Source: Planctomycetota bacterium (GTDB lineage: Bacteria > Planctomycetota > Phycisphaerae > Sedimentisphaerales > Anaerobacaceae). From it: a DNA stretch of 5,937 nt. Below are positions 1-5,532 of the stretch, one piece after another. How positions within the stretch are numbered: position 1 is the stretch's first letter; each line of letters starts with the position of its first letter. The stretch covers positions 1-5,937 of the forward strand of contig JAFNGF010000425.1 of NCBI GenBank assembly GCA_017885385.1, read 5' to 3'. Position numbers and translations under genes: made by a program. Below the pieces are notes generated by a model, which was given only the letters and a program-made list of their open reading frames with translations, did not search any database and was not told the origin of the DNA.

Positions 1-739
1 CACTTTGTAGATGCGCTTCTGCCTGTGGGCTGTATAAGCCCCAGTTCTCGACCGTGCTCATTTCCGGCCGCTGCTTGGCAAAGCCATGCGCTATGTCACT
101 GGAGATTTGCCGGCTGTCCGCGTAGCCGATCATGTCGTAATGAAACACGACGCATCCCATTCTGGCCAACTGGACGCAGCGGGATTGCAGCGGACTGCGG
201 CCGCCCTGCTCAAAGCGTTCGGCGCCCTGGACGATTTCGCGGCGCACATTCTCCAAGCCGGAATCGTGGAATCGGCCATTCGCCCAGTGACCGTGAGGAG
301 ACAGCACACCCGGGCGTTTGCCCGGTGCACCTTTGGGACGATAAAGACTGCCGGTCACGTAGAAACCCGGATAGCTCTCGAAATACGCCTTCTCAACGGT
401 GTAATCCTCGCGGTCGATTTTGCCGTGAATAACGGCATTGAGCGGCGTCCTTGTGGGCATGGGCCATAGCCCCAGCGCTACTTGCATTCGCCGCCGGACA
501 CGCTCGGCACGCTCGTTCCAATCGTCGACCGCTTCAGGCGGACTAAAAGGAAAGTAGCCGTCCAGGTCTTTGAGCGGTCCAAGGCGTATGTCCTTCGGAA
601 TTTCGCCCGGCGGCAGAACACGCGGGGCATCCGCGAATGCAGCCTTCGATATGCAAGTGACAACGCCGATCGTGACAATACACAAGGACAATCTGAATCG
701 CCCACTTCGGGGCCAAACACGGCAGAGTAAACTGCTCAT
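1..739 (-). CDS. Exported acetylxylan esterase-like alpha/beta-hydrolase, N-terminal part (runs off the left edge)
   Basis: The minus strand is open from an ATG at 739 to base 1 with no stop, giving the first 246 residues; the rest lies outside the window. GGGAG sits 6 nt before the ATG. Residues 1-36 form a signal peptide (basic start, hydrophobic 17-30, AFA cleavage site before D37), so the product is exported. A hydrolase-type region follows: strands around 115-134 (YPGFYVTGSLYRP), the oxyanion-type motif HGHW at 149-152, then FHYDMIGYADS at 199-209 and NWGLYSPQAEAHLQS at 232-246. These resemble what I recall of planctomycete acetylxylan esterase/prolyl oligopeptidase-like proteins, where the nucleophile Ser, Asp and His come later; they are not visible here. 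By family, it would remove acetyl groups from plant or algal polysaccharides. It lies 35 bp behind the rubrerythrin-like gene and is probably co-transcribed with it. The fold is fairly secure; the substrate is a guess. Confidence 0.82.
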   Translation of the reverse strand, partial: MSSLLCRVWPRSGRFRLSLCIVTIGVVTCISKAAFADAPRVLPPGEIPKDIRLGPLKDLDGYFPFSPPEAVDDWNERAERVRRRMQVALGLWPMPTRTPLNAVIHGKIDREDYTVEKAYFESYPGFYVTGSLYRPKGAPGKRPGVLSPHGHWANGRFHDSGLENVRREIVQGAERFEQGGRSPLQSRCVQLARMGCVVFHYDMIGYADSRQISSDIAHGFAKQRPEMSTVENWGLYSPQAEAHLQS

Positions 740-774
740 ACTTTGCTCCCTACCCGCAGCAAGAGCTGTTTTGA

Positions 775-1260
775 CTATTTCAGATCCGCCAGCTTTTGGC
801 TCAAGATAACGATGTGACTCATCTCTTCTTTGATTATCGCTTCCACCTTGTCTTTGCCGGCTTTGCGAGAGACGCCATCTCTGATGCCAACATAAAAGGC
901 GATGGAGTCTTTTTCTACGCCGATAGCCGTCTTAAGGATGTCCTGCGGCGACTTCTGCTCAGCCAGTAATTTTGAAGGGTCGGTTCTAACGTCAAAAATG
1001 TGCCCATCCGCCATCACCCGCAAATACGCCTGTGCCTGGCTGTCCGGGTCAAAAACGGGCGGCTCTTTTTCCGAGGCGGAAAGCTCCGCCCGCATCGCTG
1101 CAAAGGTTTTTTCGTGCACATCTTCCATAGCCGCAAGGTCGAGCAGCACCTGCCGCAGTGCCGGCAGCTTTTTTGCCGCGGCACGGTAAAACTTCGCCCC
1201 GTTTCTTTCTATTTGCTCAGCCATTTCAAAGACTTCATCTGCACTGAAAAGGATGACCAT
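775..1260 (-). CDS. Rubrerythrin-like ferritin-family diiron protein, no rubredoxin domain
   Basis: The product is 161 residues. The ATG at 1260 is chosen because AAGGAG lies 7 nt before it; a start at 1323 would fall inside a palindromic repeat and add a non-conserved tail. The fold appears to be a four-helix bundle with two diiron half-sites: E18 in helix 1 (EQIERNGAKFYR), E46 and H49 (EDVHEK), E116 (GVEKDSIAFYVGIRD), and E146 with H149 (EEMSHI). These repeated E and ExxH positions are the pattern of the rubrerythrin diiron domain. The linker DSQAQAYLRVMADGHIFD (73-90) is of a type I associate with short ferritin-like proteins of anaerobes. No CxxC pair is present, so the C-terminal rubredoxin domain of classical rubrerythrin is missing and electrons would have to come from a separate partner. 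The likely role is peroxide reduction or iron handling in the cytoplasm; there is no signal peptide. The esterase-like gene follows 35 bp downstream. Confidence 0.85.
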   Translation of the reverse strand: MVILFSADEVFEMAEQIERNGAKFYRAAAKKLPALRQVLLDLAAMEDVHEKTFAAMRAELSASEKEPPVFDPDSQAQAYLRVMADGHIFDVRTDPSKLLAEQKSPQDILKTAIGVEKDSIAFYVGIRDGVSRKAGKDKVEAIIKEEMSHIVILSQKLADLK

Positions 1261-1297
1261 CGTTATTCTCCTTCGGCTCAAGCTGTCGTAAGACCGG

Positions 1298-1357
1298 CCA
1301 CAGATTTCGCGGATTAACGCCAAGAATCCGAATCGGTGAAGTCTGTGTAATCTGTGG
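1298..1357. repeat. Imperfect inverted repeat with CCACAGATT ends
   Basis: CCACAGATT (1298-1306) and AATCTGTGG (1349-1357) are perfect inverted ends. The flanks inside them, CGCGGATTAACG and GAATCGGTGAAGTCTGTG, are degenerate copies of the same CACAGATT/CCGATT wording. It starts one base beyond the stop codon of the cystathionine gamma-synthase-like gene and fills most of the gap to the rubrerythrin-like gene. It is probably a dispersed intergenic repeat. It could fold in the minus-strand transcript and weaken read-through, but it has no T-tract, so I do not call it an intrinsic terminator. Confidence 0.65.
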
Positions 1358-1358
1358 T

Positions 1359-2576
1359 TTAAGACTTTGACCGCGTCAGCGCCTTATCCAGGTCGGCAAT
1401 CAGATCCTCAACGTCTTCAATCCCAACGGAAAGTCTAAAGAGCGTATCGGTAAGACCTAGCTCGTACCGCGCTTTTCTGGTATAGTCATAATAGCTTACC
1501 ATCGCAGGATGCGTTATTAGTGATTCAACGCCGCCCAGGCTCGGGCCAATGTAGATCAATTTCAGAGCATCCAGGAAACGTTTTGCCGTGCTGAGGTTTC
1601 CTTTTATTTCAAATGTGACGACCCCGCCGCCTCCCGTCATCTGCCGCCTGGCTATTTCATAATGGCGGTGACTCTCAAGAAAAGGATAATAAACCTTTTG
1701 CACCCGTGGATGAGTCTCCAGAAAGCGGGCGACCTTCAAGCCGGATTCGTTTTGCCTTTCTACACGCAAGGGAAATGTCTTGAGTCCTCGCAGCAGAAGA
1801 TAACAGCAGTGCGGATCAATCAATCCGCCCATCGACTTATGCAGGTTCCGCACCTTTTCGACCAGCTCTTCTTTGCCGAGCACCGCGCCGGCTAAAATGT
1901 CATTGTGCCCCGCCAGGTACTTTGTCAGACTGTGCAAGACAACATCCATCCCGAATTCTATGGGTCTTTGGTTAAAAGGCGTGCTGAACGTGCTGTCTAT
2001 GAGCGTTAGAACATTATGTTTTTCGGCTATCTTTTTGATTCTGACCAGGTCGAAGATATTCAAGTAAGGATTTGTCGGCGATTCAGAGAATATGAAACGC
2101 GTGTTCTTTTTGATGGCCTTCTCCAGAACTTCATAATTGCCGAACGGGACGATGGTACACTCGATGCCGAACTGCTTGAGGTAGGACTTGCAGAACTCCA
2201 GGGTCTTTTTGTAGCTATCGTCGGTGATTACGATGTGGTCGCCGGACTGCACCAAAGAAAGAATGGTCGTAGTTATCGCACTCATGCCGGATGAAAAAAC
2301 CACGCAGTCTTCCGCTCCTTCGAGGTCGGCAAGACGGGCCTCGGCGATTTTTGCCGTAGGGTTGCCGTACCTGCCATATTCGAAGTGCTCTTTGCCCTTC
2401 TTGGTGTAATCCTCGATTGCCTTACTGTTTTTGAACGTGAATGTCGAGGTTTGAACAATCGGCGTCGTCAATGAATCGGCGTATTTTGTCCTCGGCTCGC
2501 CGGCATGTATGGCCCTCGTCGATAGGGATTTGCCGCCGCCGGCAGGTTTATTTCTCTTAGACGATTTTGACCTCAT
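1359..2576 (-). CDS. Cystathionine gamma-synthase-like PLP enzyme (Cys/Met metabolism family)
   Basis: The product is 405 residues, the usual length for this fold-type I PLP family. The ATG at 2576 is preferred over the upstream ATG at 2609 because GGAGAGGG precedes it; the first ~19 residues are a basic, poorly conserved tail before STRAIHAGE. Key sites: YGRYGNPT at 67-74 (Tyr and Arg that hold the PLP phosphate of the neighbouring subunit), SSGMSA at 95-100, ESPTNP at 165-170, D194 in LIDSTFSTP (pairs with the PLP ring nitrogen), the Schiff-base lysine K219 in SLTKYLAGHND, SLGGVESL at 346-353, and the substrate-carboxylate Arg R381 in FRLSVGIED. The wording SYKKTLEF, NLHKSMGGLIDP and RQMTGGGGVVTFEI matches plant-type cystathionine gamma-synthase as I remember it better than E. 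coli MetB. The likely reaction joins cysteine to an activated homoserine ester on the way to methionine. Cystathionine gamma-lyase or methionine gamma-lyase cannot be excluded from sequence alone. It is cytoplasmic. Confidence 0.88.
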   Translation of the reverse strand: MRSKSSKRNKPAGGGKSLSTRAIHAGEPRTKYADSLTTPIVQTSTFTFKNSKAIEDYTKKGKEHFEYGRYGNPTAKIAEARLADLEGAEDCVVFSSGMSAITTTILSLVQSGDHIVITDDSYKKTLEFCKSYLKQFGIECTIVPFGNYEVLEKAIKKNTRFIFSESPTNPYLNIFDLVRIKKIAEKHNVLTLIDSTFSTPFNQRPIEFGMDVVLHSLTKYLAGHNDILAGAVLGKEELVEKVRNLHKSMGGLIDPHCCYLLLRGLKTFPLRVERQNESGLKVARFLETHPRVQKVYYPFLESHRHYEIARRQMTGGGGVVTFEIKGNLSTAKRFLDALKLIYIGPSLGGVESLITHPAMVSYYDYTRKARYELGLTDTLFRLSVGIEDVEDLIADLDKALTRSKS

Positions 2577-2611
2577 CTGTTCCCTCTCCAGAGTAGAGTA
2601 TCTGAACACTA

Positions 2612-2672
2612 TTTAGCTGTCGCCGGCACGCCTGCCCTGAGCTTGCCGAACGGGGCGACGGTTGCCCGCCCC
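2612..2672. repeat. Intergenic palindromic repeat mosaic
   Basis: Three pieces sit side by side between the propeller gene and the cystathionine gamma-synthase-like gene. The first is TTTAGCTGTCGCCGGCACG plus CC (2612-2632), 19 of 21 bases shared with 3956-3976. The second is a degenerate copy of the CCTGAGC...TCGAAGG element (CCCTGAGCTTGCCGAACGG, 2635-2653). The third is a hairpin with arms GGGGCG (2652-2657) and CGCCCC (2667-2672). The hairpin lies 14 nt downstream of the propeller gene's stop on the minus strand and could act as a weak 3' end, but no run of T follows. Confidence 0.65.
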
Positions 2673-2685
2673 AAGATCACACCAC

Positions 2686-3915
2686 CTACTTGCTCACGCC
2701 TTCATTAATGAGCAGCCAGGTGCCGGTCTTGCCGGCTACGGCGATGTCCGGCCGCCCATCACCGTTAAGGTCCTGGACGCAGATTTGCATGCCGGTGCCG
2801 ACTCCGACGCCCGGCGGACTGATTGTATGGCGGATAAACTCTTTGGCGGCGCTATCCCAGCCGTAATAAAACAGGCACGCCGGTTCCATCGCGCCGGGAT
2901 CTCGCTCGGCGTGGCCGCGGACTCGCTTGCCCGTAATGAGCTCGCCCTTGCCGTCCCCATCCAGGTCGGCCCAGGCCATACTGTGAGCCTGCGACCATGA
3001 TTTGTCGATGAGATGCTCTTTCCACGTCGTCTTTCCGTCGGGCTGCGGTTGGCCCTGCTCCCACCAGTACACGCCGTAATCGTGCCCCTTGCCCCATATC
3101 AGGTCGTTGCGGCCGTCACCGTTGACGTCCACAACCAAGAATGGAGAGCTGACGCCCGGCAAGACTATCTCAGGATGCAATTTCCAGGGGCTGGCGAACG
3201 GGTCGCCTGCCGGACGCTCATACCAGCCTGCTCCGCAAAGGATGTCTTCCCGCCCGTCGCCGTTGACGTCGCCGAAGGCATAGCCGTGCCCGCAGCCGCT
3301 TTCGCCCAGGACGATCCGGCTGACTGTCGGCTCGCCGGCTGCCGTCTTGCCGAGCTTCCACGCCACCAGCGGAGCCTTTGCCACCCAGCAGAAGACTACG
3401 ATTTCCGGCACGCCGTCACCATCTATGTCATGCAGACTAAAGGCCTCATTCTCCGCCCGCGCCTTGACCAAGAGGTGCGGCTCCCACTTCCAGCCCTTCT
3501 CAAGGGCGTCCTTGCCGGGGTTTTTGTACCAATAAAGCTCTGCCTCTGTCCAGCCGCCCGATATTACGTCCAGCCAACCGTCGCCGTCGACATCGTAAAT
3601 ATGATCGCCGTTGTTGGCGTAGAAGTCCAGGCTGCCGAATCCGAGCGATACCTGCGGGACGTCACGAACCGGCCGGGCGATAAAATCCGGCGCCGCGTAC
3701 CAGTGTGTCCCGGCGACGATATCGGGCTTGCCGTCCCGATTCACGTCTGCGACGGCACAACCCTCATTCGGGCTGACCATTAAACAACGCCTGGAGAATC
3801 TCACGCCACCGGACTCAGCAGCAACGGCTGTACCTATTGACCACACGCAGGCCAGACCAAGGCACAACTGCACAACGCTCGCCATCGAACGCCGCCACAA
3901 ATAATGACCGAACAT
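2686..3915 (-). CDS. Secreted VCBS/FG-GAP-like seven-bladed beta-propeller protein
   Basis: The product is 409 residues. The ATG at 3915 has AAAGGAG 7 nt upstream. Residues 1-33 form a signal peptide (WRRS basic part, hydrophobic 13-32, AVAA cleavage region before ESGG). The rest carries seven calcium-loop motifs of the form DxNxDGxxD/E: 57-65, 108-116, 163-171, 216-224, 263-271, 317-325 and 382-390. Spacing of about 47-65 residues, with strand wording such as PDIVAGTHWY or EDILCGAGWYE after each loop, is what a seven-bladed FG-GAP/integrin-like propeller shows. H301, H311 and H363 recur in similar blade positions (EHLI, SQAHSM, IRHTI). No catalytic residues can be named; such propellers usually serve adhesion, glycan binding or as scaffolds, and are abundant in Planctomycetota. 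The gene is GC-rich compared with the gene at 4288. It starts the leftward run of four genes and follows a repeat-rich upstream region. Confidence 0.87.
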   Translation of the reverse strand: MFGHYLWRRSMASVVQLCLGLACVWSIGTAVAAESGGVRFSRRCLMVSPNEGCAVADVNRDGKPDIVAGTHWYAAPDFIARPVRDVPQVSLGFGSLDFYANNGDHIYDVDGDGWLDVISGGWTEAELYWYKNPGKDALEKGWKWEPHLLVKARAENEAFSLHDIDGDGVPEIVVFCWVAKAPLVAWKLGKTAAGEPTVSRIVLGESGCGHGYAFGDVNGDGREDILCGAGWYERPAGDPFASPWKLHPEIVLPGVSSPFLVVDVNGDGRNDLIWGKGHDYGVYWWEQGQPQPDGKTTWKEHLIDKSWSQAHSMAWADLDGDGKGELITGKRVRGHAERDPGAMEPACLFYYGWDSAAKEFIRHTISPPGVGVGTGMQICVQDLNGDGRPDIAVAGKTGTWLLINEGVSK

Positions 3916-3955
3916 ATCATTGCTCCTTTACAACGTTTTGTGAATCACGCTCGTG

Positions 3956-4026
3956 TTTAGCCGTTGCCGGCACGCCGACGGACCCCGCAATAAACTCGTC
4001 CTGAGCAAGGTCGAAGGATTGCGGGG
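3956..4026. repeat. Palindromic repeat mosaic upstream of the propeller gene
   Basis: The left part, TTTAGCCGTTGCCGGCACG plus CC (3956-3976), is a 19/21 match to 2612-2632. The right part is a hairpin with perfect 9 bp arms, CCCCGCAAT (3983-3991) and ATTGCGGGG (4018-4026). Its 26 nt loop holds most of the 22 bp element CGTCCTGAGCA...GTCGAAGGA (3997-4018), which recurs exactly at 5525-5546; the element's last base is the first base of the right arm. The same order (TTTAGC piece, then CTGAGC piece) is seen at 2612-2672, so this is a composite repeat family and not chance. Confidence 0.75.
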
Positions 4027-4028
4027 CT

Positions 4029-4067
4029 AATTATCTGAGCTTGCGAATTATCCTAACTGAAATTATC
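4029..4067. promoter_or_regulatory. Three direct copies of AATTATC, possible regulator site
   Basis: AATTATC occurs at 4029-4035, 4046-4052 and 4061-4067, start-to-start spacings of 17 and 15 bp. On the other strand each reads GATAATT, which also resembles a -10 box, so the cluster could be either an iterated protein-binding site or overlapping leftward promoter elements. It lies between two divergent genes, ~115-150 bp upstream of the leftward start and ~110 bp upstream of the rightward -10 box. Confidence 0.35.
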
Positions 4068-4153
4068 GTCAATGCAATACTTTTTGATGGTTTTTATCTT
4101 TGCATGCCCTGACCTCCAGTGGCTCTTTTGCGGGGAATCTAACGATTTTGTCC

Positions 4154-4182
4154 TTGTGTGCGATACAGCAGACACCTATAAT
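4154..4182 (+). promoter_or_regulatory. Sigma70-like promoter for the half-dockerin gene
   Basis: A consensus -10 box TATAAT (4177-4182) is preceded by TTGTGT (4154-4159) with the ideal 17 bp spacer. The -35 box matches the consensus only in TTG. A start of transcription near 4189 would give a leader of about 100 nt before the ATG at 4288. Confidence 0.55.
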
Positions 4183-4235
4183 GTAATCGCGCTAAGACTG
4201 CAGTGCGGAAAACCTATGCGGTAAATCAGGATCAG

Positions 4236-4255
4236 GCAGGAGGTACGACCCCTGC
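4236..4255 (+). promoter_or_regulatory. Leader hairpin that hides an orphan Shine-Dalgarno sequence
   Basis: GCAGG-A-GGT (4236-4244) pairs with ACC-CCTGC (4248-4255) around an ACG loop, with one bulged A: eight base pairs in all. The 5' arm contains AGGAGGT (4238-4244), a full match to the 16S rRNA tail, yet no ATG, GTG or TTG occurs in the next ~40 nt at a usable distance. The gene's own start at 4288 has only GAGAGGG in front of it. The hairpin could be a ribosome standby or decoy site, or a relic of a lost start. Confidence 0.4.
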
Positions 4256-4287
4256 GTATTACTGTATCAAAGTGAGAGGGCTTACAG

Positions 4288-5214
4288 ATGGATAGATCGA
4301 TAACTTTAATTCTGGTGTTGACCCTGTGTCTGTTATCCGGGGACTTTGACCGCAATGGAATAGTCAATTTCGACGATTTTGCTATTTTGGCCGACAATTG
4401 GCTAAAATGTGCAGACAGTACCGGTAATTTCGTTGATCAGAACAATTTGGAGGCGGTCATGATTGTGCTCACTAAGTTTGAGGTTAATGACAAAGCCCTT
4501 GAATTAAGCTATAAGATTAAGAACGATTCTGACCACGATATTTGGGTCTGCGATTACATCACCTTGGGTAAAAAATTTACCTTTGAGGTGTTCCTGGCCG
4601 AAGACAACCGAACCCTTCTGATGAGGAGAGGCCTTGATGTCCCGACAGAACTTGACTTGTACGTACTGCCCACAGGCAAGTACGTTCGTTTGGGCCCCGG
4701 TCAGGAGCGCAGTGAATCCCTGTCGATTACTGTGCCTATTCAGCACCGATTCGTGTATACACTCAAAGAAGGAAAGGCTGAATACGCCACACGACTGGTT
4801 ATCCAGGTTGGCTTTTACGCTGAAGACCTCCCTGAGATGGTTATTGGTATCCTTGGAGAAGCAGAGAAAATCACTCACCCGAGCCTTGGCGACCTTACCG
4901 ATTGCAACCTACCCGTTATTGAACGCTACTTTGGAGGATTGTTGGTTGAATACTGGCTTGGAGGATTGTCAGGCTTCAAGGAGAGCAACAAAATGCTGGA
5001 CTTGAGCGAACAGGTCTTAGTTGGGTATACGTACCAGGCCCTCAAAGGTGAGCGTTTCTCAGAGCTTGTGATCGATGGCGTGTCCGTTCCTTACAGACCG
5101 TTGCCAGCCTATGGAGGAGAAAAGACAGGAGACCCGCAAGGACAGCAGGCAATCAGCACCAGGCAAGACAAGCCGGACGCTGAAAAGGTCTCAGACCGGG
5201 ATCATAGTAACTAA
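4288..5214 (+). CDS. Secreted protein with N-terminal half-dockerin (EF-hand) and an unrecognised domain
   Basis: The product is 308 residues. The ATG at 4288 follows GAGAGGG by 7 nt, and an in-frame TGA at 4273 rules out an earlier start. Residues 5-17 (ITLILVLTLCLLS) look like a short signal peptide core. Directly behind it comes one EF-hand loop, DFDRNGIVNFDD (19-30; Ca ligands D19, D21, N23, N27, D30), and the helix FAILADNWLK. This half-dockerin is typical of Planctomycetota exported proteins, where in my experience it usually sits at the C-terminus and often follows a longer protein. Residues 58-270 look like a beta-rich domain (alternating strands: LELSYKIKNDSDHDIWVCDY, FTFEVFLAEDNRTLLMRR, SLSITVPIQHRFVYTL, TRLVIQVGFYAE), followed by a more helical part (NLPVIERYFGGLLVEYWLGG). 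The tail 275-308 is charged and disordered. I do not recognise this domain. The same frame continues into an RHS fragment after the TAA. Confidence 0.78.
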   Translation: MDRSITLILVLTLCLLSGDFDRNGIVNFDDFAILADNWLKCADSTGNFVDQNNLEAVMIVLTKFEVNDKALELSYKIKNDSDHDIWVCDYITLGKKFTFEVFLAEDNRTLLMRRGLDVPTELDLYVLPTGKYVRLGPGQERSESLSITVPIQHRFVYTLKEGKAEYATRLVIQVGFYAEDLPEMVIGILGEAEKITHPSLGDLTDCNLPVIERYFGGLLVEYWLGGLSGFKESNKMLDLSEQVLVGYTYQALKGERFSELVIDGVSVPYRPLPAYGGEKTGDPQGQQAISTRQDKPDAEKVSDRDHSN

Positions 5215-5532
5215 GCCAAGTCCTCAGACCAGGTTCCAGTAGGCAACGCGGTCTACTACTATCACTTTGATGGTCTTGGCAGCGTGGTGGCCTTAACTGA
5301 TGCAAACGGCACTTGCGTGCAGACCTACGAGTACTCGGTCTACGGGCACGTGGCCGCTTCCTCCCTCCGTAGCAGAGCTACTGCGGAGGACGGGTCGGAT
5401 CCAAATCATCCCAATCCCTTTATGTTCACCGGCCGGCAGTTCGACATCGAAACCGGCCCGGTAGATTTGCCCACCTTACGTCCGGCGGACAAGGCAGAAC
5501 TCACCGCAAAAAGACCACAGACGCCGTCCTGA
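5215..5532 (+). pseudogene. Decayed RHS/YD-repeat core fragment
   Basis: Directly after the TAA of the preceding gene, the same reading frame stays open to a TGA at 5530-5532. It encodes VYYYHFDGLGSVVALTDANG, QTYEYSVYGHVAA and NPFMFTGRQFDIETG, which is the RHS repeat-associated core signature (normally YYYHxDxLGSVxALTDxxG, YxYDxYG, NPxxFTGxxxDxETGLYYYxARYY). No ATG exists; GTG codons at 5284 and 5287 lack a ribosome binding site. After DIETG the expected LYYYRARYYxPxxGRFxxxD is absent, and the frame runs into PVDLPTLRPADKAELT, which is not RHS. A 36 bp palindromic unit has been added between codons for AAS and DPN. Both ends are therefore missing, and I read it as a gene remnant. RHS proteins are large secreted or surface polymorphic-toxin-type shells; none of the shell or toxin region is left here. 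Confidence 0.75.
5361..5396. repeat. 36 bp palindromic element inserted in frame in the RHS fragment
   Basis: The unit begins CTCCCTCCGTAGC and ends GCGGAGGACGGGTC. Its core folds as CCTCCG-TAGC, loop AGA, GCTA-(CTG bulge)-CGGAGG (5364-5389). Taking these 36 bases out leaves GCC GCT TCG GAT CCA AAT (AASDPN), which restores the usual RHS wording before HPNPFMFTGR; with them in, the frame gains 12 codons (SLRSRATAEDGS-like). This is a boundary inferred from the protein reading, so the exact ends may shift by a few bases. Confidence 0.55.

Larger units (their letters stand above)
3916..4287. other. Divergent intergenic region between the propeller gene and the half-dockerin gene
   Basis: These 372 bp contain no convincing gene. 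From left to right they hold the propeller gene's ribosome binding site (AAAGGAG, minus strand, 3923-3929), a repeat mosaic (3956-4026), three AATTATC words (4029-4067), a plain AT-rich stretch with T runs (4070-4150), a rightward sigma70-like promoter (4154-4182) and a ~100 nt leader for the gene at 4288. No clear leftward promoter is visible: TTGACG (minus strand, 4072-4067) and GATAAT (4052-4047) are present but only 14 bp apart. Confidence 0.6.

Noticed and set aside
309..325. CCGGGC-GTTT-GCCCGG hairpin
   Set aside because: It lies inside the esterase-like coding sequence and is explained by the codons for GAPGKRPG; no further sign of function.
25..469. Two overlapping plus-strand ORFs (25-432 and 86-469) and a short minus ORF (130-330)
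   Set aside because: They lie opposite or out of frame with the esterase-like gene, which has a signal peptide, a ribosome binding site and family motifs. Their translations look random (rich in Arg, Ser and Pro).
478..720. Minus-strand ORF of 80 residues
   Set aside because: It overlaps the start of the esterase-like gene in another frame; the frame starting at 739 has the signal peptide.
3013..3783. 256-residue plus-strand ORF opposite the propeller gene
   Set aside because: It is long only because the GC-rich minus gene lacks stops on its other strand. The repeating valine/aspartate wording mirrors the antisense of the DGD calcium loops.
4661..4685. ACGTACTGCC/GGCAAGTACGT hairpin
   Set aside because: It is inside the half-dockerin gene with an asymmetric internal loop and no context for a regulatory role.
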